Part shown: positions 17,668 through 24,990 of the stretch, in pieces | Position numbering within the stretch: the first letter of the stretch is position 1 | How the letters are laid out: each line of letters opens with the position of its first letter | DNA from: RGIG6165 sp045538835 | GTDB taxonomy: Bacteria; Bacillota; Clostridia; Oscillospirales; Feifaniaceae | DNA: 64,000 bases | NCBI GenBank assembly: GCA_045538835.1 | Contig: JAZQEF010000026.1 | Span: 1-64,000 of the forward strand | Reading direction: 5' to 3' | Program-made: the position numbers and the translations under genes | The notes under the pieces: generated by a model | Told to the model about the DNA's origin: nothing | Databases searched by the model: none | The model's input: only the letters and a program-made list of their open reading frames with translations

Positions 17668-18965
17668 GAATGTACGACATTATACTTAAAAAACGAAACG
17701 GGCAGGAACTTGACCGTAAGGAGATAGAGTTTTTTGTATCGGGCTATACTGCAGGCGAGATACCCGATTATCAGGCGTCCGCACTGTGTATGGCGATATA
17801 TTTCAAGGGTATGACCGAGCGTGAAACGGCGTCGCTTACCGATGCTATGGCACGCTCGGGAGACAGAGTAGATCTGACTTGTTTCGGTGAACTTTCGGCA
17901 GATAAGCACTCGACGGGCGGCGTGGGGGACAAGACCTCGTTTATCGTCGGTCCGATAGTCGCCTCACTCGGCGGCAAGGTGACTAAAATGTCGGGCAGGG
18001 GACTCGGCCACACGGGCGGAACGGTCGATAAATTAGAATCCATACCCGGCTATAAGATAAATCTTACAAATGAAGAATTTATCTCACAGGTTGACAAAGT
18101 GGGTATGGCGATAATCGGTCAGTCGGGCAATCTTACGCCTGCCGACAAAAAGTTATACGCCCTGCGTGATGTGACGGCGACGGTGGACAGTATACCGCTG
18201 ATAACCTCAAGCATAATGAGCAAGAAGATAGCATCGGGTTCACACTCAATAGTGCTTGATGTCAAGGTCGGCAGCGGCGCATTTATGAAAACGCCTGAGC
18301 AGGCAAAAAAACTTGCCGAAAATATGGTAGAAATCGGAAAACGTTGCGGCAGAAATATGGCGGCGCTTCTCACGAATATGGACGCGCCTCTGGGAAATGC
18401 CATCGGCAACGCCCTTGAAATTAAAGAGGCTGTCGCCGTTTTAAAAGGCAAGCAGGGCGGTGACCTTAAAGAGGTCTGTGTAGCATTGTCTGCCACAATG
18501 GTGTCACTCATTTACGGCATATCGCAGGAAGAAGCGGCAGAGCGTGTTATAAAGACTCTCGACTCAGGCGAAGCATATGAGAAAATGCGCGAATGGATTG
18601 TGGCACAAGGCGGAGATATTGCATATATAGATGACACTTCGCTTTTCCCGAAGACCGCTTTTGAATATGAAGTAAAAAGCGAGTGTGACGGCTTTATAAC
18701 GGCAATGGATGCAGAGGCTATAGGTATGGCGGCAGTCGTGCTCGGTGCAGGCAGAAGAACAAAAGACGATGATATCGACTATGCCGCAGGCATCGTAATA
18801 AACAAAAAAACGGGGGACAAAGTTTCAAAGGGTGACACACTCTGCACACTTTACACGAACGATGAAAGTGCGATAGAAGATGCAAAAGAAAGATACATTT
18901 CTTCATTGACCTTTAATAAGAATAAAAAAGAGCCGAAGCCTGTTATTTATAAAATTTTTATTTGA
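17664..18965 (+). CDS. pdp: Pyrimidine-nucleoside (thymidine/uridine) phosphorylase
   Basis: 433 residues. The family signature is present as SGRGLGHTGGTVDKLE, with KHSTGGVGDKTS for phosphate binding and VGSGAFMKT in the middle domain. It cleaves uridine and thymidine with phosphate to base plus (deoxy)ribose-1-phosphate, passing the sugar to DeoB. Last gene of the operon; there is no clear hairpin behind it, so read-through toward the GH28-like gene is possible. Confidence 0.93.
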   Translation: MRMYDIILKKRNGQELDRKEIEFFVSGYTAGEIPDYQASALCMAIYFKGMTERETASLTDAMARSGDRVDLTCFGELSADKHSTGGVGDKTSFIVGPIVASLGGKVTKMSGRGLGHTGGTVDKLESIPGYKINLTNEEFISQVDKVGMAIIGQSGNLTPADKKLYALRDVTATVDSIPLITSSIMSKKIASGSHSIVLDVKVGSGAFMKTPEQAKKLAENMVEIGKRCGRNMAALLTNMDAPLGNAIGNALEIKEAVAVLKGKQGGDLKEVCVALSATMVSLIYGISQEEAAERVIKTLDSGEAYEKMREWIVAQGGDIAYIDDTSLFPKTAFEYEVKSECDGFITAMDAEAIGMAAVVLGAGRRTKDDDIDYAAGIVINKKTGDKVSKGDTLCTLYTNDESAIEDAKERYISSLTFNKNKKEPKPVIYKIFI

Positions 18966-19046
18966 CTTGCAATTACAGGTAATAAGATATAACATATTGG
19001 TGAAAAACAACCAATGGTTGAATAATGAGGTAAAAAGGAGACAAAA

Positions 19047-20312
19047 ATGGTATACGACATCAAAGAACACGGCGCCGTCGGTGACGGTGTGACAATGAAT
19101 ACTGCTGTAATTCAGAAAGCAATCGATACGGTATCATCATCGGGCGGCGGAACGGTTTATATTACCGACGGTGTTTATAAGATCGGAACTGTCATAATGA
19201 AAAGTGATGTTGAACTGCACATAACATCCACGGCAACACTTTTAGGCTCTGAAAAGGTGGAAGATTATCCTGAAAGAACGGATTTAAAGCACGTCAATTC
19301 TTCAATGCTTCCGAGAATGAGAAATGCCTGCCTCATATATGCGGACGAATGTAAAAACATCTCAATTACAGGCGGCGGCAAGATAGACTGTAACGGCACA
19401 CATTTCGTATATAAAAAGAGCGAGGGCAGACCCGACTGGGGCGGCTGGGAATACAAGAGAATAGACGCTCCCACCCCGCCGAGAGTGGTATTCTTCACGG
19501 GTTGTTACAATGTGAAAGTCGAGGATATCACCATGGTAAATCAGCCGTCGGGTTGGTCGTACTGGATACACGACTGCGACTATGTCACATTTGACAAGTG
19601 CAAGATATATGCCGAAGTGAGATACCCCAACAACGACGGTATACATATAAATTCCAGCAGAAATGTCACGATTTCAAACTGTATGATAACCTGCGGGGAC
19701 GACTGTATCATCGTGCGCGCCAACAATGCCTCACTTGCGGAAAACAAGGTCTGCGAAAAGGTGACGGTGACAAACTGTAATCTTACAAGTTATTCAGCCT
19801 GTATACGTATCGCATGGCTGAACGACGGTATTATAAGAAACTGCACCTTCTCAAATCTTGTTATGACCGATTCTACAATTGGTGTTTCGATATTCCTGCC
19901 CAAAGGCCGTTCACGTGAAAAAATGCCCGACCAGGGAAGAGAAGCGACCTTGATAGAAAATCTGTCATTTGATAACATTGTGATGGACGGCATTTATGCC
20001 CGTCCCGTAAAAGTGTACATTCCCGAGTCGGAGGAAACGCTCTGCGAGGGCATAAGAAATATATATTTCAGCAACATTCATGCGCGTTCTCTTGAATTCC
20101 CGTATCTTATGGGTAAGCGTGACTGCAAACTGAAAAATATCTGTTTCAGCAACTGCTCATTTGAAAAAGTTGCTGAGACGGTGCTACCCAATTACATTCA
20201 GCACGGCGCTTCGAGACACGACAGGTCTGCCGGTGTGCAGATGATAACCAATGCAGAAAACGTAGTATTCAACAACACGTCCTTTACCTGCGATTACATC
20301 CCCGAAGAATAG
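19047..20312 (+). CDS. GH28-like (polygalacturonase family) right-handed beta-helix protein
   Basis: 421 residues, no signal peptide. It starts like GH28 enzymes (YDIKEHGAVGDGVTMNTAVIQKAI) and has the helix-repeat pattern with NNDGIH and CGDDCI, which carry the three catalytic Asp residues of GH28. However, the usual GHG-containing strand after CGDDC is replaced by TSYSACIRIAW, so the conserved His is missing. It may act on galacturonide oligomers or related linkages in the cytoplasm, feeding the uronate pathway encoded further on. AAAAAGGAG lies 5 bases before the ATG. Stands alone between pdp and a terminator. Fold firm, activity uncertain. Confidence 0.75.
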   Translation: MVYDIKEHGAVGDGVTMNTAVIQKAIDTVSSSGGGTVYITDGVYKIGTVIMKSDVELHITSTATLLGSEKVEDYPERTDLKHVNSSMLPRMRNACLIYADECKNISITGGGKIDCNGTHFVYKKSEGRPDWGGWEYKRIDAPTPPRVVFFTGCYNVKVEDITMVNQPSGWSYWIHDCDYVTFDKCKIYAEVRYPNNDGIHINSSRNVTISNCMITCGDDCIIVRANNASLAENKVCEKVTVTNCNLTSYSACIRIAWLNDGIIRNCTFSNLVMTDSTIGVSIFLPKGRSREKMPDQGREATLIENLSFDNIVMDGIYARPVKVYIPESEETLCEGIRNIYFSNIHARSLEFPYLMGKRDCKLKNICFSNCSFEKVAETVLPNYIQHGASRHDRSAGVQMITNAENVVFNNTSFTCDYIPEE

Positions 20313-20313
20313 T

Positions 20314-20342
20314 AAAAAACACGCCCTTGGGCGTGTTTTTTT
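20314..20342. terminator. Bidirectional terminator between GH28-like and cysK genes
   Basis: AAAAAACACGCCC-TTG-GGGCGTGTTTTTTT serves both converging genes. Confidence 0.92.
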
Positions 20343-21267
20343 ACTCAAACATACCTGTTGAGAGGTATCTTTCACCCGTGTCGGGGAGAAGTGCGACAAT
20401 GACTTTGCCTTTGTTTTCCTCTCTTCGCGCAAGAAGCGTTGCCGCGTGCAGGGCGGCGCCCGATGATACGCCGACAAGCATTCCCTCGTTTCTGACAAGT
20501 GCTTTTGCCGCGCTGTACGCCTCATCTGTGGTGACCGTGATTATTTCGTCATAAATATCTTTATCAAGCGTGTCGGGCATAAAGTTTGCGCCTATGCCCT
20601 GCAGTCCGTGCGGACCTGCTTTTCCCTCTGAAAGTAAGGGTGAATCGGCAGGCTCAACCGCGACAATTTTTATATCGGGATTCTTTTCTTTTAAATATTT
20701 TCCCACACCCGAAAGTGTGCCGCCCGTGCCGACACCTGCAACAAAAATGTCTATCCTGCCGTCCGTGTCGTCGTATATTTCAACACCCGTCGTCTTTACG
20801 TGTGCATCGGGATTGGCAGGATTTTCAAACTGTCCCGGGATAAAACTGTTCGGCGTATTTTTTGCTATTTCCTTTGCTTTTTCCACTGCGCCTGACATAC
20901 CTTTTGTACCGTCGGTCAGCACAAGTTCCGCCCCGTATGCCGCAAGAAGTTTGCGCCGCTCGACACTCATAGTTTCGGGCATCGTAAGAATGGTCTTGTA
21001 GCCCCTTGATGCGGCAACACAGGCAAGACCTATGCCCGTATTGCCGCTTGTCGGCTCAATGATGACGGAGCCCTCTCCCAGAAGCCCTTTTTTCTCGGCA
21101 TCGTCAAGCATCTCTTTTGCCACTCTGTCCTTGACGCTTCCTGCAGGGTTAAAGCACTCTAACTTTACAAGTAATTCAGCCTTTAAACCGTTTGCCTTTG
21201 CATATCTGCCGACCTTGAGTATCGGCGTTCTTCCGATAAGCTCGGATACGTCACTATATATTTTCAT
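20341..21267 (-). CDS. cysK: Cysteine synthase A (O-acetylserine sulfhydrylase)
   Basis: 308 residues. PLP Lys K46 in NPAGSVKDR, the substrate loop EPTSGNTGIG, the phosphate cup GVGTGGTLSG and the C-terminal LLPDTGERYLST are all standard for CysK. It makes cysteine from O-acetylserine and sulfide. AAGGAAG lies 8 bases before the start. Ends at the shared hairpin. Back-to-back with the DUF3793 gene; the intergenic region holds a metal-regulator-like operator oriented to the other gene. Confidence 0.95.
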   Translation of the reverse strand: MKIYSDVSELIGRTPILKVGRYAKANGLKAELLVKLECFNPAGSVKDRVAKEMLDDAEKKGLLGEGSVIIEPTSGNTGIGLACVAASRGYKTILTMPETMSVERRKLLAAYGAELVLTDGTKGMSGAVEKAKEIAKNTPNSFIPGQFENPANPDAHVKTTGVEIYDDTDGRIDIFVAGVGTGGTLSGVGKYLKEKNPDIKIVAVEPADSPLLSEGKAGPHGLQGIGANFMPDTLDKDIYDEIITVTTDEAYSAAKALVRNEGMLVGVSSGAALHAATLLARREENKGKVIVALLPDTGERYLSTGMFE

Positions 21268-21336
21268 AACAGTTCTTCCTTTTAAATCAAATACATTTTA
21301 AATATAACATAATTATAACAACAATTCAAAAAAATA

Positions 21337-21365
21337 TTGACAAAAGGAAAAAAATATAGTAAACT
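21337..21365 (+). promoter_or_regulatory. Promoter of the DUF3793 gene
   Basis: TTGACA, 17 bases, TAAACT. The predicted start of transcription falls at the first GTTAG-N6-CTAAC dyad. Confidence 0.6.
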
Positions 21366-21373
21366 CTAAATAA

Positions 21374-21424
21374 GTTAGGCAATACTAACTATTCTTTTTT
21401 ACTTATATGTTAGTTAATCCTAAC
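21374..21424 (+). promoter_or_regulatory. Two operator dyads, GTTAG-N6-CTAAC, before DUF3793
   Basis: GTTAGGCAATACTAAC at 21374-21389 and GTTAGTTAATCCTAAC at 21409-21424, 35 bases apart. Each is a 5+5 dyad with a 6-base spacer, and in opposite orientation the two agree at 12 of 16 positions. They lie just downstream of the -10. The form recalls binding sites of DtxR/IdeR-type metal repressors (TTAGG...CCTAA). DUF3793 genes are often found with iron-uptake (feo) and flavodoxin genes, so iron-dependent repression is a reasonable inference. Confidence 0.6.
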
Positions 21425-21470
21425 TCATATTTTGCAAAAATGACAGCACAATAAAGTCGAGGTGATAAAA

Positions 21471-22010
21471 ATGGAAGATATCATTGCATATCACTGCGCC
21501 CCGGCACTTGCAGGGATAAAGCCTGCAAATATTGTAAACTGTCAGAAAAACAAAATATCGGATATTTATGCAAGACTTGAAAATCTCAGTGAAGAACTTG
21601 CTCAAAAGGGGATATTCATTGAGGTGCTTTGCGATAGGGATGATGCCCTCCTGCTCATGGTCTATCGCAAGAAAGTCTTGCAGAGCGTTTTGCAAAATGA
21701 TGATGTCAGAACCTTTCTTGCATCCTACGGATACAAGGGAGATGTTAAAGAGCATCTGTCGCTTTTGAAAAAACGACTCAAAAGAAGTAATTTTCCCCAC
21801 GAGATAGGAGCGTTTCTCGGCTATCCTCTGCACGACATTCGCGGCTTTATAGAGCACAAAGACGAGGGTTGTGTTCTGTACGGCGAGTGGAGAGTCTACG
21901 AAAAAGCAGAGGAGGCGAGAAAACTCTTCTATCGCTTCAACGCGTGCCGAAAGGCGCTCTCAAGGAGAATAATGAGCGGACAGACTCTATCCGAAGTTTT
22001 TTGCAATTAA
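21471..22010 (+). CDS. DUF3793 family protein
   Basis: 180 residues, full length for the family. Seen: YHCAPALAGIKPANIVNC near the N-terminus, a central MVYRKKVL, and PHEIGAFLGYPLHDIRGFIEH, the most conserved block of DUF3793. Function is unknown; in Clostridia the family tends to accompany iron and flavodoxin genes. The ATG at 21471 is chosen because GAGGTGAT sits 5 bases ahead; the GTG at 21462 is part of that site. The upstream paired dyads suggest regulation by a metal. A pseudogene follows 1 base after the stop region without a terminator. Confidence 0.85.
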   Translation: MEDIIAYHCAPALAGIKPANIVNCQKNKISDIYARLENLSEELAQKGIFIEVLCDRDDALLLMVYRKKVLQSVLQNDDVRTFLASYGYKGDVKEHLSLLKKRLKRSNFPHEIGAFLGYPLHDIRGFIEHKDEGCVLYGEWRVYEKAEEARKLFYRFNACRKALSRRIMSGQTLSEVFCN

Positions 22011-23425
22011 ATCATCTTTCATACAAAAAAGCGCCCGATGTAAACAATGCTGCGCGAGTGGAAGTTTACCGTCCCGCAGTGGGTAAAGAGGATGCGAAGG
22101 TTACCGTGACCGTCACTATCTCGGATAAGGACACGAATGTCACCGCATCAAAGAGTTTTGATATCGTCGTAACTGCGCTCACGCAGGAGGAGATAGATAC
22201 TGAAAAAGCACTTATGACAAAGGTCATTGCCTCGTATTTTGACGGCATCAAAGGTAAAAACACCTATGCAGACGATATAAGCAAAAATATGCAGTCCTTT
22301 GTTGAGGTCTACGAGAAAAACGGAGAACTTGTATGGGTGCGTGACAGCGATGACACAGTCGGTCACGGCATCGTACCCGTTCCGATAAACGGCTGGGAGG
22401 AACTTGAAGCGTGGAGACTCTTCAAATCAAGCAATCCCGCTGCGGTAACGCATGAAAATCTTATTGTTTCGGTTCAGAAAAATGCAAAGGCGGTGACAGT
22501 GAGCAGTGTGCTCTCAAGTGAGACGCTCGGCAGATACGGAGAACTCTATCTCAGCGATCCGATAGGGTATGCCGATTATGCGGATCTTGCAGAACTGTAT
22601 TACAGAGAGGTTTCACAGGACCTTATCATTCGCGGCAGAGTGACAGGTTCAGGCTCAAAGCCTGTACCCGTTGTAGAGACGATAGATGTTTCCTTTACTC
22701 TGCAAAGTGCCGACAGTACGCTCATCTCCAAGACCTCTTATACAGACCTCGATGAAACGACAAATGTATTTGAAATATTTAAGAAAACTCTTGCAGACAA
22801 CGGTTTCACTTATAAGAGCCGCGGCAGTTATGTATATTCGATAACGACTCCCAACGGCACTACTATCGATGAAACCGAAGGCGAAAATTCGGGCTGGATG
22901 TATAAAGTAAGCGGCGTTCTTTCCGATGTGTATATGGGTGCCCACGGACTTAAAGACGGTGACCGATATGGGTATAATGAACGGTGTCGGAAATAATAGG
23001 TTCGAGCCGCAGGGCAGTCTTACACGCCCCATGTTCGTGACCATTCTTTACAGGCTTGAAAATGAGCTGCAGGCAGTTATTATGAAAATGCAGTCGCATG
23101 GGCGTATGGCGCAGGCATCGTAAACGGCGTCAGCGAGACAAAGTTTGCGCCTGATAACATCACTACCCGTGAGCAGATGGCGGCTATAATATACCTCTAT
23201 GCGCAGTATAAGGGCGTCGATGTAAGTGTCGGAGAAGATACGAACATTCTCTCCTATGCGGATTTTGATGATATCACTGAATATGCTGTTCCCGCGATCC
23301 AGTATGTTGCAGGAAGCGGCATAATGGGCGGCGTAAGTCAGTCTGAGATAGCACCGCAGGGCATCTCGACAAGAGCGCAGGTCGCAACGGTGATAGTCAG
23401 AATGATAGAAACATTTGGTAAATAA
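22011..23425 (+). pseudogene. Broken surface-protein gene: Ig-like/DUF4430 region and SLH domains
   Basis: Protein-like sequence continues through this span but in changing frames, and the 5' end of the gene is missing. Part 1 (to about 22967, frame of base 22025) encodes an Ig-like tail (KVTVTVTISDKDTNV) and a DUF4430-type domain (TNVFEIFKKTLADNGFTYKS ... SGWMYKVSGVLSDVYMG). It then jumps frame inside GLKDGD into an SLH-like piece (VTDMGIMNGVGNNRFEPQG, about 22965-23080), and again into YENAVAWAYGAGIVNG and the last SLH units (to 23425, ending IVRMIETFGK). No signal peptide remains. The intact ancestor would have been a secreted protein held on the wall by SLH domains. The junction inside GLKDGD also looks like a deletion, because SLH sequence starts abruptly. 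Confidence 0.8.
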
Positions 23426-23429
23426 GAAG

Positions 23430-23460
23430 AAAGACAGACCTTTGGTCTGTCTTTTTTTAT
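23430..23460 (+). terminator. Intrinsic terminator after the SLH pseudogene
   Basis: AAAGACAGACC-TTT-GGTCTGTCTTTTTTT. The terminator is intact although the gene is broken. Confidence 0.92.
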
Positions 23461-23489
23461 TGATTTACCTACTTGCAGTATAGTATAAT
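23460..23489 (+). promoter_or_regulatory. Promoter of metF-metH operon
   Basis: TTGATT, 18 bases, TATAAT, 34 bases before the metF start. No SAM or B12 riboswitch fits into the short leader. Confidence 0.55.
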
Positions 23490-23523
23490 ACAATGTATAT
23501 TCTAAGAAAAAGCGGTAACTTAT

Positions 23524-24402
23524 ATGAAACTGACCGAAATTTTTAATAACGATAAACTTTCTCTTTCTTTTGAGGTTTTTCCGCCCAAGACGGAGAGCGG
23601 ATTTGACAGCGTAAAAACCGCGACCGAAGAGATAGCAAAACTGCGCCCGTCTTTTATGAGCGTTACATACGGCGCAGGCGGCGGAACGAGCAGATATACG
23701 CTTGATATTGCAAAAAACATAAAGGAACTTTACGGTGTGCCGACGCTTGCGCATCTCACCTGTGTTTCCTCGACAAAGGAGACGGTGCATCAAAAGATAG
23801 CCGAGATAAAAGCGGCAGGCATAACAAACGTTATGGCACTCAGAGGTGATATTCCGAAAGAACTTGAGGGGGCAGACCGCAGCGGCTGGGACTACAGATA
23901 TGCGGTGGAACTTGTTGCTCAACTTAAAGCGACGGATACCGATTTTTGCATAGGCGGCGCCTGCTATCCCGAGATACACCCCGAAAGCGTAAATCAGAAA
24001 GAGGATATAAAACATCTTAAAGAGAAGGTCGATGCAGGTTGTGAGTTTCTGACCACACAGATGTTTTTTGACAATAATCTTCTCTACAATTTTCTATATA
24101 AGATACGCGAGGCAGGCATAACCGTTCCGATAATTCCGGGCATTATGCCCATAACCAACGCAAATCAGGTGGCAAGGGCGATAAAATTATCGGGCTCATT
24201 TATGCCGCAGCGTTTCAAGAGCCTTGTGGACAAGTTCGGCTATGACCCCGATGCAATGAAACAGGCGGGAATCGCATATGCGACAGATCAGATAATCGAC
24301 CTCTATGCAAACGGCATAACAAACGTCCATGTCTATTCGATGAACAAGCCTGACGTTGCGCAGAAGATACAGAGCAATCTTTCGGATATTTTGGGAAAAT
24401 GA
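23524..24402 (+). CDS. metF: 5,10-methylenetetrahydrofolate reductase
   Basis: 292 residues, full-length MetF TIM barrel. SFEVFPPKTESG (catalytic Glu), VTYGAGGGTS, HLTCVSST, LRGDIP (folate/FAD contacts) and QMFFDN are present. It reduces methylene-THF to methyl-THF, the methyl donor for MetH encoded two genes downstream. Only a weak ribosome site (GCGGTAA) precedes the ATG. The stop overlaps the next gene in an ATGA. Confidence 0.95.
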   Translation: MKLTEIFNNDKLSLSFEVFPPKTESGFDSVKTATEEIAKLRPSFMSVTYGAGGGTSRYTLDIAKNIKELYGVPTLAHLTCVSSTKETVHQKIAEIKAAGITNVMALRGDIPKELEGADRSGWDYRYAVELVAQLKATDTDFCIGGACYPEIHPESVNQKEDIKHLKEKVDAGCEFLTTQMFFDNNLLYNFLYKIREAGITVPIIPGIMPITNANQVARAIKLSGSFMPQRFKSLVDKFGYDPDAMKQAGIAYATDQIIDLYANGITNVHVYSMNKPDVAQKIQSNLSDILGK

Positions 24403-24980
24403 TGATAAAGTTTTATGACGGGATACCCTTTTGCGAGAGGGAGATACTGCGCTATGCAGGCTGCACCCGGGCAGATGATAAAACAGAGGCTCTTTTAAAT
24501 GAGTGTATTAAAGAGGTGCAGGGAAAGGTATCATATAAGGTCTGTTACAGGCAACTGTCGGTGTCGCACTCGGAGGACAACTGCGATTTTGAACTGTTTT
24601 CTCTTAAATCAAAACATCTTGCAAAAAATCTTGACGGTTGTAGAAAGGCTGTTCTTTTTGCCGCAACCATCGGTGTTGAAATTGACAGGCTTATAGCAAA
24701 ATACGGACATATATCGCCCGCAAAAGCGCTGATGTTTCAGGCTATCGGGGCGGAGCGTATTGAGGCGCTTTGCGATGCCTTCTGCAAAGATATCGCAAAA
24801 GAATACGGCGTGGGGTTGCGCCCCCGTTTCAGCCCCGGATACGGTGATCTTCCGCTTGAAGCGCAAAAAGATATTTTTGCCATTCTTGATTGCGGAAAAC
24901 GCATAGGACTGTTTTTAAACGATAGTCTGCTGATGTCGCCGTCAAAATCCGTCACGGCATTTGTCGGTATAGAAAAATAA
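24399..24980 (+). CDS. Stand-alone methionine synthase (B12) reactivation domain
   Basis: 193 residues matching only the C-terminal activation domain of MetH. The block RFSPGYGDLPLEAQKDIF is the SAM-binding signature of that domain (RxSPGYGDxPL...). In E. coli this domain is part of one 1227-residue MetH; here it is a separate protein between metF and a MetH that lacks it. It would bind SAM and remethylate oxidised cob(II)alamin in MetH with an outside electron donor. Overlaps metF by 4 bases and lies 10 bases before metH. Confidence 0.88.
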   Translation: MMIKFYDGIPFCEREILRYAGCTRADDKTEALLNECIKEVQGKVSYKVCYRQLSVSHSEDNCDFELFSLKSKHLAKNLDGCRKAVLFAATIGVEIDRLIAKYGHISPAKALMFQAIGAERIEALCDAFCKDIAKEYGVGLRPRFSPGYGDLPLEAQKDIFAILDCGKRIGLFLNDSLLMSPSKSVTAFVGIEK

Positions 24981-24990
24981 GAGGTAACAT

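Noticed and set aside
23490..23523. SAM or cobalamin riboswitch upstream of metF
   Set aside because: The leader between the promoter and start codon is only about 30 bases, too short for either.
23338..24015. 225-codon minus-strand open frame over the end of the pseudogene and metF
   Set aside because: It runs through a terminator and promoter and is opposite to metF; the composition is not protein-like.
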